Below are positions 23,524-31,371 of a stretch of DNA of 35,427 bases, piece after piece. Position 1 is the stretch's first letter. Each line of letters opens with the position of its first letter. The stretch is from positions 1-35,427 of the forward strand of contig JAEEML010000095.1 of NCBI GenBank assembly GCA_016283195.1. The letters run 5' to 3'. The DNA is from Deltaproteobacteria bacterium (GTDB taxonomy: Bacteria > JAEEML01). The notes under the pieces were generated by a model. It was not told where the DNA came from. It did no database searches and saw only the letters and a program-made list of their open reading frames with translations. The translations under genes and the position numbers were made by a program.

Positions 23524-24453
23524 TTATGCTTTTTCTATATATTCTATAGCTGCCATGGCTGCCAGCGTCCCGTCGCCGACAGCCGTAGCCACCTGGCGGG
23601 GGGAGCCGCTACGCACATCTCCGGCTGCCCAAATACCTTTTAGGGAGGTAGATAAATCCTGGCCGGTGACAATGTTTCCGCCGGCATCGAGGGCTATTTG
23701 CTCTTTAAAAGGGGTACTATTAGGCTCTACGCCGACAAAAATAAAAACTCCGCGGGTGGGGTATTCTTCTAAAGTTTCGTCTTTGATATTTTTGATTTTA
23801 ACGGCCTTAACCAGCCTGTCGCCGACAATTTCCGTGACAACGCTATTCCATTTAAAAACTATTTTCTCGTTACTAAAGGCTTTTTCCTGAATAATTTTTT
23901 CGGCTCTTAGAGCATCGCGCCGATGAATAATGGTTACTTTGGCCGCATATCTTGTGAGGTATAGCGCTTCTTTAACGGCTGAATCCCCACCGCCCACCAC
24001 CACAATCTCTTTGTTTTTGAAAAAAGCGCCGTCGCAAGTGGCGCAGTATGAGACGCCTTTGCCGCTAAACTGCTCCTCGCCGGGAACAGCCAGCTTTTTA
24101 TGCCTGGCGCCGGTGGCGATAATTACGCTTTTGGCCATAACTTGCTCGCCGCTTTCTGTGGATAAAATATAGCCGCCGCTTTCTGCCTGAGAGAGAGCGC
24201 TCACTTTAGCCGCTATGTGGACTGCGCCGAAATCAAGGGCCTGTTTAGCTATTTTTTCGGCCAGCTCGGCGCCGGTGATACCGCCAGGAAAACCTGGGTA
24301 ATTTTCGATAATATCAATACGCGAGAGCGTGCCGGAAAGCCCCTCATCGGCAATAATGGCCGTTTTAAGGCGAGCCCTGGCTCCGTAAATAGCGGCCGTA
24401 AGCCCAGCCGGCCCGCCGCCGATAATGGCAAGGTCAAAAATATTGTCTGTCAT
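23524..24453 (-). CDS. trxB: Thioredoxin reductase
   Basis: A 309-residue FAD/NADPH flavoprotein that reduces thioredoxin. It has the FAD-binding GGGPAGLTAAIY (12-23), the redox-active Cys137-Ala-Thr-Cys140 pair (GVSYCATCDGAFF), the NADPH-binding VVVGGGDSAVKEALYL, HRRDALRAEKI, and the C-terminal GIWAAGDVRSG with QVATAVGDGTLAA. Length and order match the low-molecular-weight bacterial class. It lies 11 bp after the nucleoside kinase on the same strand, with SD AAAGGA before the ATG. No thioredoxin gene is adjacent. Confidence 0.96.
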   Translation of the reverse strand: MTDNIFDLAIIGGGPAGLTAAIYGARARLKTAIIADEGLSGTLSRIDIIENYPGFPGGITGAELAEKIAKQALDFGAVHIAAKVSALSQAESGGYILSTESGEQVMAKSVIIATGARHKKLAVPGEEQFSGKGVSYCATCDGAFFKNKEIVVVGGGDSAVKEALYLTRYAAKVTIIHRRDALRAEKIIQEKAFSNEKIVFKWNSVVTEIVGDRLVKAVKIKNIKDETLEEYPTRGVFIFVGVEPNSTPFKEQIALDAGGNIVTGQDLSTSLKGIWAAGDVRSGSPRQVATAVGDGTLAAMAAIEYIEKA

Positions 24454-24464
24454 GATTTATTCCT

Positions 24465-26162
24465 TTACTTATAACTGAAAGCGCTGCCCCCGATAAATTC
24501 CCTAAGCAGCGATGTTGGCGGGATGGCATCGGGGAAAACGGGCACAAAGAGATCCAAAAAGCTAAGAAGCGACTGGGCGGTAACAGCGCTCGGGTGGTTG
24601 CGCGGCACCTCCAAAAGGTAACGCTCGGCATAGACTTTGAGCACCGCCGGCTCATAAACTAAGGCGCTATTAAATATAGCATCGGCCTCCTCCTGGAAAG
24701 GAAAGATATGGCGACGCTCACCGAGGCGCACCGAAGGCCAGAGCTCAATGGTGCGGGTGGCTGGATAGCCGCGATAGCGCCGGTCGCGCACGATGCGGCG
24801 AATAAGGCGCGTCTCAGAAGTGAAAATGCGGTTGGAATTATCAATACATAGCTGAGTTAAGGCATTGATATAAATGCGGAATTTTTGCTCGTCCGGCACG
24901 CTGGAGGTAAAGCGCGGGTTAAGCCCGTGGATGCCCTCCACAATAATGACGTCGCGCGGGCCTATCGCCATGGGCACCCATTTTTCTTTTGGTACCCGCT
25001 CACCAGTGTGGAAATCGTAAATCGGTGTATCAACTGTTTTGCCGGCCAAAAGGTCGGTTAAATTGTGGTTAAAAAGGTCGAGATCGATGGCTTCTAAAGC
25101 TTCAAAATCATAGCTGCCATCCGGATGACAGGGGGTATCTACGCGGTTTACATAGTAATTATCCATAGAAATAGCCACCGGACGTATGCCGTTGACCTTT
25201 AATTGCAAGCTAAGGCGCTTGGCAAAAGTAGTCTTGCCGGAGGAAGAAGGGCCGGCGATGAGCACCAGGCGCACACTCTTCTTTTCAGCGATCATATCGG
25301 CAATCTGGGCGATTTTCTTTTCGTGAAAACCTTCGGAAATGCGTATAATATCAGAAATTTCCCCGGAAAGGCAGAGTTCGTTCAGTTGCCCTACCGTGCG
25401 CACGCCTAAAATCTCATTCCAGCGCATAGTCTCCTGATAGGTATGGAAGAGCGGACGCTGATTATCATAATTGGCCGGATGCTCGCCGCCGTTTAAGAGC
25501 GAGGGGAATTGTAAAACAAAGCCCGGCGGATAGTGACTGAGGCCAAAATCGAGCATGGCTCCGGTAGATGGTGCCACCGGCCCGTGCTGAATATCATAAT
25601 AAGTACCGAGTGTTACCAAAGTGACATCATCGGAGCGCCAGGTTTTTAAAAGGGCTACTTTGTCCAAAAGCCCCTGCTCGGTAAAGAGCTCCATGGCCTC
25701 TTCCACACTCATGGTCTCGTGTTTAAAAGGCTTATCCTCCCGCACCAGTTGCAGCATACACTTTTCGAGGGCCATGAGCTTGCCGTTATCTATACCCTCC
25801 TGGCCTTTGGCATCTCGGCAGGTGAAGTGGTAGCCATAACCGAGACTTTGGCCCACTACCAATTGCATATCGGGGAAAAGGCGCTTTGCTGCCTCGTAAA
25901 GTATAAGAGTGAGTGAGCGCCGATAGACGGCAGCACCCTCTTTACTGGCTACCGTCACCGGCTTTAATTCGCCGGAGCTTACCAGTTTGGTATCGAAATC
26001 CACCAGGCGATTATTCATAATGGCCGCGAGACATGGGTAGCCGGCGCTATCGCGTCTCGCCGATAAAAGATGCGAAGCCGGTGTGCCGCTAGGTATAGTC
26101 ACCACTCGGTCAAGTACTTTAATTTCCAGATTTTTTACTCGCTGATTCATAGCAACAGTCAT
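24465..26162 (-). CDS. Nucleoside (uridine) kinase-like protein with N-terminal ThrRS-like region
   Basis: The ATG at 26162 is preferred (AAGGAAG about 8 bases upstream); a longer in-frame start at 26213 is possible. The 565-residue protein combines an N-terminal TGS-like segment (IKVLDRVVTIPSGTPA), a region like the threonyl-tRNA synthetase second additional domain (YEAAKRLFPD, LGYGYHF), and a C-terminal uridine-kinase/phosphoribulokinase domain. That domain has P-loop AGPSSSGKTTFAKRL (303-317), SMDNYYVNR, the substrate motifs YDFEALEAIDL and PIYDFHTGER, and VIIVEGIHGLN. This architecture is known for a class of nucleoside kinases found in several bacterial phyla and would phosphorylate uridine or cytidine. 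It heads a transcript with trxB. Confidence 0.85.
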   Translation of the reverse strand: MTVAMNQRVKNLEIKVLDRVVTIPSGTPASHLLSARRDSAGYPCLAAIMNNRLVDFDTKLVSSGELKPVTVASKEGAAVYRRSLTLILYEAAKRLFPDMQLVVGQSLGYGYHFTCRDAKGQEGIDNGKLMALEKCMLQLVREDKPFKHETMSVEEAMELFTEQGLLDKVALLKTWRSDDVTLVTLGTYYDIQHGPVAPSTGAMLDFGLSHYPPGFVLQFPSLLNGGEHPANYDNQRPLFHTYQETMRWNEILGVRTVGQLNELCLSGEISDIIRISEGFHEKKIAQIADMIAEKKSVRLVLIAGPSSSGKTTFAKRLSLQLKVNGIRPVAISMDNYYVNRVDTPCHPDGSYDFEALEAIDLDLFNHNLTDLLAGKTVDTPIYDFHTGERVPKEKWVPMAIGPRDVIIVEGIHGLNPRFTSSVPDEQKFRIYINALTQLCIDNSNRIFTSETRLIRRIVRDRRYRGYPATRTIELWPSVRLGERRHIFPFQEEADAIFNSALVYEPAVLKVYAERYLLEVPRNHPSAVTAQSLLSFLDLFVPVFPDAIPPTSLLREFIGGSAFSYK

Positions 26163-26268
26163 TAGCCATACTTCCTTTCCGGCCGTGGCCTTCCTGCTAT
26201 AGATACCCCACAAAAAAATAAAGCAACAGTCCGCATGTTACTTTTTAAAAAAAATTATAAAAAATTTG

Positions 26269-26298
26269 TTGTCTAGGTAAATTGCCTTGTGCTAGATA
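26269..26298 (+). promoter_or_regulatory. Candidate promoter of the tRNA gene
   Basis: TTGTCT (26269-26274), 18-bp spacer ending TTGTGC, TAGATA (26293-26298), preceded by an A/T-rich stretch (26245-26266) that could serve as an UP element. The tRNA begins about 65 bp further on. The rest of 26163-26366 shows only the leader of the divergent kinase gene. Confidence 0.6.
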
Positions 26299-26366
26299 GG
26301 GGGTGACTTACGGAGGGTACACCCTTTGTATTTGCATTTGAGGAAGTTTCAGTGATTTGTGAGAAG

Positions 26367-26442
<76 letters not shown>

Positions 26443-26470
26443 TCCTCTTTCCCAAGCTGGCTTCCATGTC

Positions 26471-26500
26471 CTGCCGTAATTTATTTAAGCATATTATAAT
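26471..26500 (+). promoter_or_regulatory. Candidate promoter of the zinc-ribbon gene
   Basis: CTGCCG (26471-26476), 18-bp spacer, perfect TATAAT (26495-26500). The predicted start site falls at about 26507, so the transcript would have a leader of only about 20 bases. Confidence 0.5.
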
Positions 26501-26507
26501 CAGCCAA

Positions 26508-26524
26508 TATGAAAGGAGCTCATA
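26508..26524 (+). promoter_or_regulatory. SD-containing hairpin before the zinc-ribbon gene
   Basis: TATGA-AAGGAGC-TCATA: a 5-bp stem whose 7-base loop is the Shine-Dalgarno sequence for the GTG at 26527. The stem is AT-rich, and a predicted start site near 26507 would leave it at the very 5' end of the mRNA. It may be a GGA-in-loop site like those before mglB and the 91-aa gene. Confidence 0.3.
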
Positions 26525-26526
26525 CA

Positions 26527-27252
26527 GTGCGAGAACAGCTGTTAAACCTCATTGAGGTACAAAAAATCGATGCCAAAATTGCCGAAATCAAGCGCTCATC
26601 CGAACAATACCCCAAACGCCTAGCATCCCAGGAAAACAAAGTAAAAGCTGCCCGTGAGCAGGTTAATCTCATCAAAAATGAGCTAGATGCTTTGCAAAAA
26701 GAGTATGAAGAGAAGGAAGGCACTTTAAAAATCGAGGAAGCCAAACTCAAAAAATGGGAAGCCCGCCTTTCGGATATCCGCAATCAACGAGAATATATTT
26801 CTCTTTCCCGCGAGGTGGAAGCCGCAAAAAGGCAAAATAAAGAAGACAGCGAGCAAATGCTGGAACTTTTGAACACCATTGAAGAGAAAAAGAAAATCCG
26901 TGATACTCTCTCTGATGATCTGGCCGTTCTGGAAGTTGATTTTGCGCAAGAAGCCACTGAATTAAAAGCTAAAATTGCTCAAATTGAAGAAGAAATCGCC
27001 GGTGAAGTCAAAGTGCGCGATGAGCTCACTAAAGCGGTGAAGCCCAATATTTTGAAAAAATATGAGATCATTCGTGATCGTAAAAAAGGTATTGCCCTGG
27101 TCGCCGCCAAAGACGGCTGCTGCAAAGGGTGCAATATGAACATTCCGCCCCAGCTTTACAATACTCTTTTGCGCATGAACAGCATTGAGCTCTGCCCCTG
27201 CTGCAACCGCATTATTTATTGGGAAGGCATTACCGAAGAAAAGAAAGATTAA
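26527..27252 (+). CDS. Coiled-coil protein with C4 zinc ribbon
   Basis: The GTG at 26527 is chosen because AAGGAG sits 8 bases before it; the in-frame ATG at 26509 overlaps the SD itself. The 241-residue protein is one long coiled coil (about 1-185, heptads rich in Glu/Lys/Leu, including WEARLSDIRNQREYISLSREVEAAK) followed by a zinc ribbon (Cys-x2-Cys in CCKGCNMNIPP and CPCC in ELCPCCNRIIYW). This is the PF02591 family (Chlamydia CT398-like), conserved in many bacteria. CT398 has been linked to sigma-54 and secretion proteins, but the general role is unsettled. It is monocistronic here, after the tRNA. Confidence 0.88.
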   Translation: MREQLLNLIEVQKIDAKIAEIKRSSEQYPKRLASQENKVKAAREQVNLIKNELDALQKEYEEKEGTLKIEEAKLKKWEARLSDIRNQREYISLSREVEAAKRQNKEDSEQMLELLNTIEEKKKIRDTLSDDLAVLEVDFAQEATELKAKIAQIEEEIAGEVKVRDELTKAVKPNILKKYEIIRDRKKGIALVAAKDGCCKGCNMNIPPQLYNTLLRMNSIELCPCCNRIIYWEGITEEKKD

Positions 27253-27306
27253 AATTCCTTCTCTTTTATCCTCTGCCCCTGCGTCTGCCGGCTATTAAAA
27301 TAGAAA

Positions 27307-28620
27307 TTACCAGAGTTTGAAATCGCGAATTACGGGCATGTGTTGCATTTGCCCGGCGGTGGAGTCTTTGGCTTTTACCGGCGATACATCTTTGAGAGAA
27401 TTAAAGGTGCGGCTATCAAAGACCAGGCCATCGTCAAAAGATTCCTCGCCGATGACGACGGCAGTTTCTTTTTGGTGCAAATAAGAGTCAACATAAACGC
27501 CGTCATAAGGTTTACTGCGCTTGATATTGGTGCCTTCATTGCCGTCCTGGTCTTCCGGATAGTCGCTTTCTTTTACCACTACTACATTATTCAGGGTTTT
27601 TAAGCATAGTGCATCGCGCGAGGTGGTATTAAAATCGCCGCCGATAACGATATAGTCGTTATCTGGCACATTGGCGGTGATATAATCCACCAGGGCGTCG
27701 GCTTCTGCCGGTTGTTTGCTGGTTTTGGTGAGAAAATGCACTGAGATAGCCCAGAGATCTTTGTCGCCGGGAATATCAATGCGCGCCCACTCAAAATGGC
27801 GATTATCAACCTGATTATCCCGCCAGGTGCCGGACTCTTTAATAGGATAACGGCTGATTATGCCATTGGGAATATCGCCGCTCAGCTTCATGGCGCCGCG
27901 ATGATAAGTAAATTCCTCCCCAAAGACACCGGCCACAAAATCATCAATATCTTTAAATGAATATTCTTTATCAAGTTCGGCAAGATAGCGAAATTCCTGG
28001 ATTAAAACTATATCCGGCTTTAGCCCCATAAAGATGCGGATACCGGGGCCGGCGTAAGATTGTTTTGAAGTACTGGTGATATTGGCCGACATAATGCGCA
28101 GAGTAACGGTGTCAAGAAGCACACATTCGCCGGTCTCACTAAGCTTATAGCCCGGCTCGCAACGGCAATAATAACCGCCGCCGCTGACTGTGCAGGTGGC
28201 TTCGGTATCGGCGCAAGGATCGGGGTCGCAAGGATTAATACATTGATTGTTTTCACAAATAAGGCCGCGCTCGCAAGAGCCACATTCATGTTTTCGGCCT
28301 GTTGCGTCAATCGCAGAACCGCAGTTAAAACCGGCAGCGGCGCAGCTTTTCCAAAAGATTTTATCGGTTGCGGCATCGGTTGCAGCGTCAGGTGGTGGAA
28401 GAGGGAGATCACTAGTGCTATCAGGCTGTGGCAATGCGTCGGATTGTCCATCGGAAGAGGAATCAAAAGCAGCATCGGTTATAGTATCGGTTATAGTATC
28501 AGGGAGGGCAACGCCAGGTGCCACAATGGGTTTATCGCTTTTCCAGCTATTCTCGGCAGGTGTAACGTCGGTGCAGGCGCCTATACAAAGTACACTCAGG
28601 AAAAGCCAGGTTTTTTTCAT
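27307..28620 (-). CDS. Endonuclease/exonuclease/phosphatase-family lipoprotein 1
   Basis: A 437-residue protein with lipobox IGAC (Cys16), a Thr/Asp/Pro-rich linker containing TDTITDA and DAATDAATD repeats, a Cys-rich segment (CGSCERGLICENNQC), an EGF-like module (PCADTEATCTVSGGGYYCRC) and a C-terminal EEP (DNase I-like) domain. Catalytic-type residues seen: Asn in IMSANIT, Glu in IQEF, His in SVHFL, Asp/Asn in GGDFN. The usual terminal Ser-Asp-His is Met-Gln-His (MQHMPVIRDF). It would face the periplasm or outside, acting on a nucleic acid, phosphoinositide or other phosphodiester. It is a clear tandem paralogue of the next gene upstream, with matching DNA segments near 27760 and 29105. Confidence 0.85.
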   Translation of the reverse strand: MKKTWLFLSVLCIGACTDVTPAENSWKSDKPIVAPGVALPDTITDTITDAAFDSSSDGQSDALPQPDSTSDLPLPPPDAATDAATDKIFWKSCAAAGFNCGSAIDATGRKHECGSCERGLICENNQCINPCDPDPCADTEATCTVSGGGYYCRCEPGYKLSETGECVLLDTVTLRIMSANITSTSKQSYAGPGIRIFMGLKPDIVLIQEFRYLAELDKEYSFKDIDDFVAGVFGEEFTYHRGAMKLSGDIPNGIISRYPIKESGTWRDNQVDNRHFEWARIDIPGDKDLWAISVHFLTKTSKQPAEADALVDYITANVPDNDYIVIGGDFNTTSRDALCLKTLNNVVVVKESDYPEDQDGNEGTNIKRSKPYDGVYVDSYLHQKETAVVIGEESFDDGLVFDSRTFNSLKDVSPVKAKDSTAGQMQHMPVIRDFKLW

Positions 28621-28654
28621 GATTTACCTCTTCGCTACACGCGTTAAACCAAGA

Positions 28655-29866
28655 TCACCACAGTTTAAAGTCGCGAATAACCGCCATGTGTTGCATCTCT
28701 TTGGCATTGGAATCATTATATTGTACAGGAGCAACAGCGGAAAGCGGTTTAAATTTGCGGCTGTCAAAGACCAGGCCGCTCTCATGGGCAGTGTCACCAA
28801 CAATGGCGGCTGTTTCTTTGGCATGGAGATCTTTATCTACATAAATACCGTCGTAGGTTTTATCGCGATTGCGGTTGGTATCTTCGTTGCCGGCTTGATC
28901 ATCGGGAAATTCGCCTTTTATAGTCACCACATCGCTGAGGTAATCGTAGACATGTTCGTTTCTGGAAGAGGTGTTAAAATCACCACCGATAGCTATATAA
29001 ACATCTTTAGGAACGTTTTTCTTAATATATTCAACTAGTTCTTCTGCTTCTATTGCTCTTTGGGCTTTGTCGGTCAATAGGTGTACCGAGACGGCCCAGA
29101 GGTCTTTGTCGCCGGGGATATCAATGCGCGCCCACTCATATTGGCGGTTTTGATAACTCTCTTGAATCCATTGGCCGGATTCTTTAATGGGGTAGCGGCT
29201 GATTATGCCATTGGGAATAGCGCCGGTGCCGCGGTGAAAAGAGAACTCGGGGCCAAAGGTGTTTTTGACAAAATCAGTAATATTTTCAAAGGAAAATTCG
29301 CTATCTAAATCCTGGCGGTAATTAAATTCCTGAATCATTACGATGTCGGGTTTTAAGCCTTTAAAAATACGGATGCCCGGCCCTTGGTAGGTTTGCTGGC
29401 CGCCACTTGTAATATTGGCACTCATAAGGCGCATGATGGCGGTTTTTTGTTTGGTGCAAGTGCCGCTGCCGTTGTCTTCATAGCCCGGTTCGCAAGAACA
29501 AACATAGCCGCCGTAAGTAGAGTTACAAATTGTTTTGTTGCCAGCTGTGCAAGGGTTGGGATTGCAGGGGTTTTCACATTTGTTTGGAGTGCCTAACCCA
29601 CCGCAAACATAGGGTAAATAACAAGAACCGCAATTTATGGTGTTGCCGCAATCGTCAACTATGTCGTCACAACGGGCGCCGACACTAAGGCAGGTAACTG
29701 TTGGAGTGCAATTGGGATTGGGAGCCGGCGGCTCATCAATATCAATATCAATATCGCTTATGGTATCGGAGGGCAAATCAGGCTCGGGCGGATTAATAAA
29801 CAAACCGCAACCGGAGACTAAAAAGGACAAGCTAAATATCAGAAACCGGCCGGCGTTTTCCAACAT
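28655..29866 (-). CDS. Endonuclease/exonuclease/phosphatase-family lipoprotein 2
   Basis: A paralogue of the neighbour at 27307. The ATG at 29866 is used; a GTG two codons upstream is an alternative, and a G-rich stretch (GGTGGGGGG) serves as SD. The 403-residue protein has lipobox VSGC (Cys20), an Asp/Ile-rich linker (DTISDIDIDIDEPP, from an ATCAAT-type DNA repeat), a Cys-rich segment (CGNTINCGSC), an EGF-like module (NPCTAGNKTICNSTYGGYVCSC) and an EEP domain with MSANIT, IQEF, SVHLLT and GGDFNTSS. The terminal motif is again Met-Gln-His. The 34-bp gap to its paralogue suggests a shared transcript. Confidence 0.85.
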   Translation of the reverse strand: MLENAGRFLIFSLSFLVSGCGLFINPPEPDLPSDTISDIDIDIDEPPAPNPNCTPTVTCLSVGARCDDIVDDCGNTINCGSCYLPYVCGGLGTPNKCENPCNPNPCTAGNKTICNSTYGGYVCSCEPGYEDNGSGTCTKQKTAIMRLMSANITSGGQQTYQGPGIRIFKGLKPDIVMIQEFNYRQDLDSEFSFENITDFVKNTFGPEFSFHRGTGAIPNGIISRYPIKESGQWIQESYQNRQYEWARIDIPGDKDLWAVSVHLLTDKAQRAIEAEELVEYIKKNVPKDVYIAIGGDFNTSSRNEHVYDYLSDVVTIKGEFPDDQAGNEDTNRNRDKTYDGIYVDKDLHAKETAAIVGDTAHESGLVFDSRKFKPLSAVAPVQYNDSNAKEMQHMAVIRDFKLW

Positions 29867-29886
29867 GAGCACCCCCCACCGTTTTC

Positions 29887-29915
29887 ACTATAAGCAAATT
29901 AGAACTTTATTGCAG
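29887..29915 (-). promoter_or_regulatory. Candidate promoter of the paired EEP lipoprotein genes
   Basis: Minus strand: CTGCAA (29915-29910), 17-bp spacer, TATAGT (29892-29887), in the 71-bp gap after the DUF4340 gene. The -35 is weak, the -10 good. Confidence 0.45.
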
Positions 29916-29937
29916 CAAAAAAATTAGAAATGTGAAA

Positions 29938-31365
29938 TTAATTTTGCTTAAGACTTTGTTCCATAAGTTGCCGCAAAACCCGCTCGCGGATTTCCGGAGG
30001 GAGCTTTTGTAACTCATCGTAATTAGGGCCGTTTGTTTGAAATGATTCCGGGCGCCTGAACATGGCTTTGCCGCTATTGAAGCGCTTTAGATTATGAGCG
30101 TCCAGGCCATAAGTGCCGGGATAATCGCTACTTACGGTAATGTATAGATTATTGTCGTCTTTATCGCCTATGGTTACGCGGTGCAGGCCGTTTTTGTCTT
30201 CTATCTCCATAAAACGGCTGTTTTTGCTGATGCCCAAAGTGCCGCTCGGCCCCAAATAGCGGCTGGCTCTTAAAGCGGCCAAAGTTTTGACGGCAATTTG
30301 GGCGCTTTTTAGGTCAAAATCGCTATCGCTATTACCATCGGCCGGGGTGAAATTACCGGCGCCGTCGCTTATAAGTTCCGCCGGCTCTTCACCGCCGAAG
30401 CGCACCCTTTTTATCGAGGGAATATCCACATTAAAAAGGGTGAGATCGCGCAGCAGCGGGAGGGGCTTTTTTATTTGTTCGAGAGCGGCCTGAGGCAAAA
30501 GATAGATATCATCCTGACCTTCCACCAGAGCTTTATATTGTCCTTTGTCGTTTTGAGTGCCGATGAAGAGATTTTTAACTTTTTGGCCGAAAGATATGGC
30601 AAATGAAGCGCTGACCTCGCCGATGCTGGCGCTTTCTTCATCAATAAAATCAGCAGCTTTTAAAAGAGCTAGGCTGCGCATAAAGGCAGCGGCCCGCTGC
30701 TTATCCAGGCGGTAATTGGCATCCAAATCAGCGGCTTTTATATTAAAGGAGGAGCCATCGCGCGTAAGGGTATAAGAGGAGCCGTCAAAGCTGGCTATGA
30801 CTTTGGTTATCTCCTCCGGATTATTAGAGAAAATGTGCTTTTCGCGCCAGGATAGCTCATCGAGAGCCAGTTCATGGAGCGGCGCTTTTATACCGCGAAA
30901 GACCTCTTTGTGGCCCGGCAGACGAATAAAAACGGTGCCGTCTTTGCCCCGCTTGCCAAATATGAGCTTAAATTGCTCGGTGCCGCCGCTTAAAAGAGTC
31001 ACCGCTATGCCCTGGGTATCGCTGATTTCATAAACTTCGTGGCGGGCCGGCGAATCGGTGGTGAGCTCTCCGAATTTGGTTTCGCTAAGGGCATTTATAA
31101 GGCGCAAAATTTTTCCGCTGTCGGCTACTTTATCGAGCCCTTTAGAGCTTTTTAAATACCAGCCGGCCGTTCTTTGCTCCAAATTTATGTGGCGATCGCC
31201 TTTAGTGATATTTATGCTGTTTATGGCTCCCGGTTCAAATATCGGCATTTCGGCCAAAGTGATGCCGCGCTCGGCTTCCAGCGATTGCCTCCAAATGACA
31301 GCCAAGAGCAAAATGCCGGTAATTGCTAAGATAATTGCCAAACTTTTTTTCATTTTGCGTCCCAA
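29938..31365 (-). CDS. DUF4340 protein of a GldG-type ABC cluster
   Basis: A TTG at 31365 is the likely start: the GGAGG that overlaps the previous stop codon is 8 bases from it, whereas the ATG at 31353 would be 20 bases away. The 475-residue protein has one N-terminal membrane helix (KKSLAIILAITGILLLAVIW) and a large periplasmic part of repeated DUF4340 units: DRHINLEQRTAGWYL, LINALSETKFGELTTD, then TLRASRYLG-like and HRVTIGDKDDNNLYITV. It is regularly found beside GldG/ABC-2 modules. The function is not established; it probably acts as a periplasmic accessory to the exporter. It follows the GldG gene by 6 bp. Confidence 0.8.
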   Translation of the reverse strand: MGRKMKKSLAIILAITGILLLAVIWRQSLEAERGITLAEMPIFEPGAINSINITKGDRHINLEQRTAGWYLKSSKGLDKVADSGKILRLINALSETKFGELTTDSPARHEVYEISDTQGIAVTLLSGGTEQFKLIFGKRGKDGTVFIRLPGHKEVFRGIKAPLHELALDELSWREKHIFSNNPEEITKVIASFDGSSYTLTRDGSSFNIKAADLDANYRLDKQRAAAFMRSLALLKAADFIDEESASIGEVSASFAISFGQKVKNLFIGTQNDKGQYKALVEGQDDIYLLPQAALEQIKKPLPLLRDLTLFNVDIPSIKRVRFGGEEPAELISDGAGNFTPADGNSDSDFDLKSAQIAVKTLAALRASRYLGPSGTLGISKNSRFMEIEDKNGLHRVTIGDKDDNNLYITVSSDYPGTYGLDAHNLKRFNSGKAMFRRPESFQTNGPNYDELQKLPPEIRERVLRQLMEQSLKQN

Positions 31366-31371
31366 AGCAGT

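Noticed and set aside
26314-26325. AGGGTACACCCT in the tRNA leader as another copy of the palindrome at 1318 and 2342
   Set aside because: Only the core resembles it, with two extra bases at the centre and different flanks; probably chance.
28243-29038. Plus-strand frames across the two EEP lipoprotein genes
   Set aside because: The opposite strand encodes complete domains with catalytic motifs and SDs; the plus-strand products show no recognisable features.
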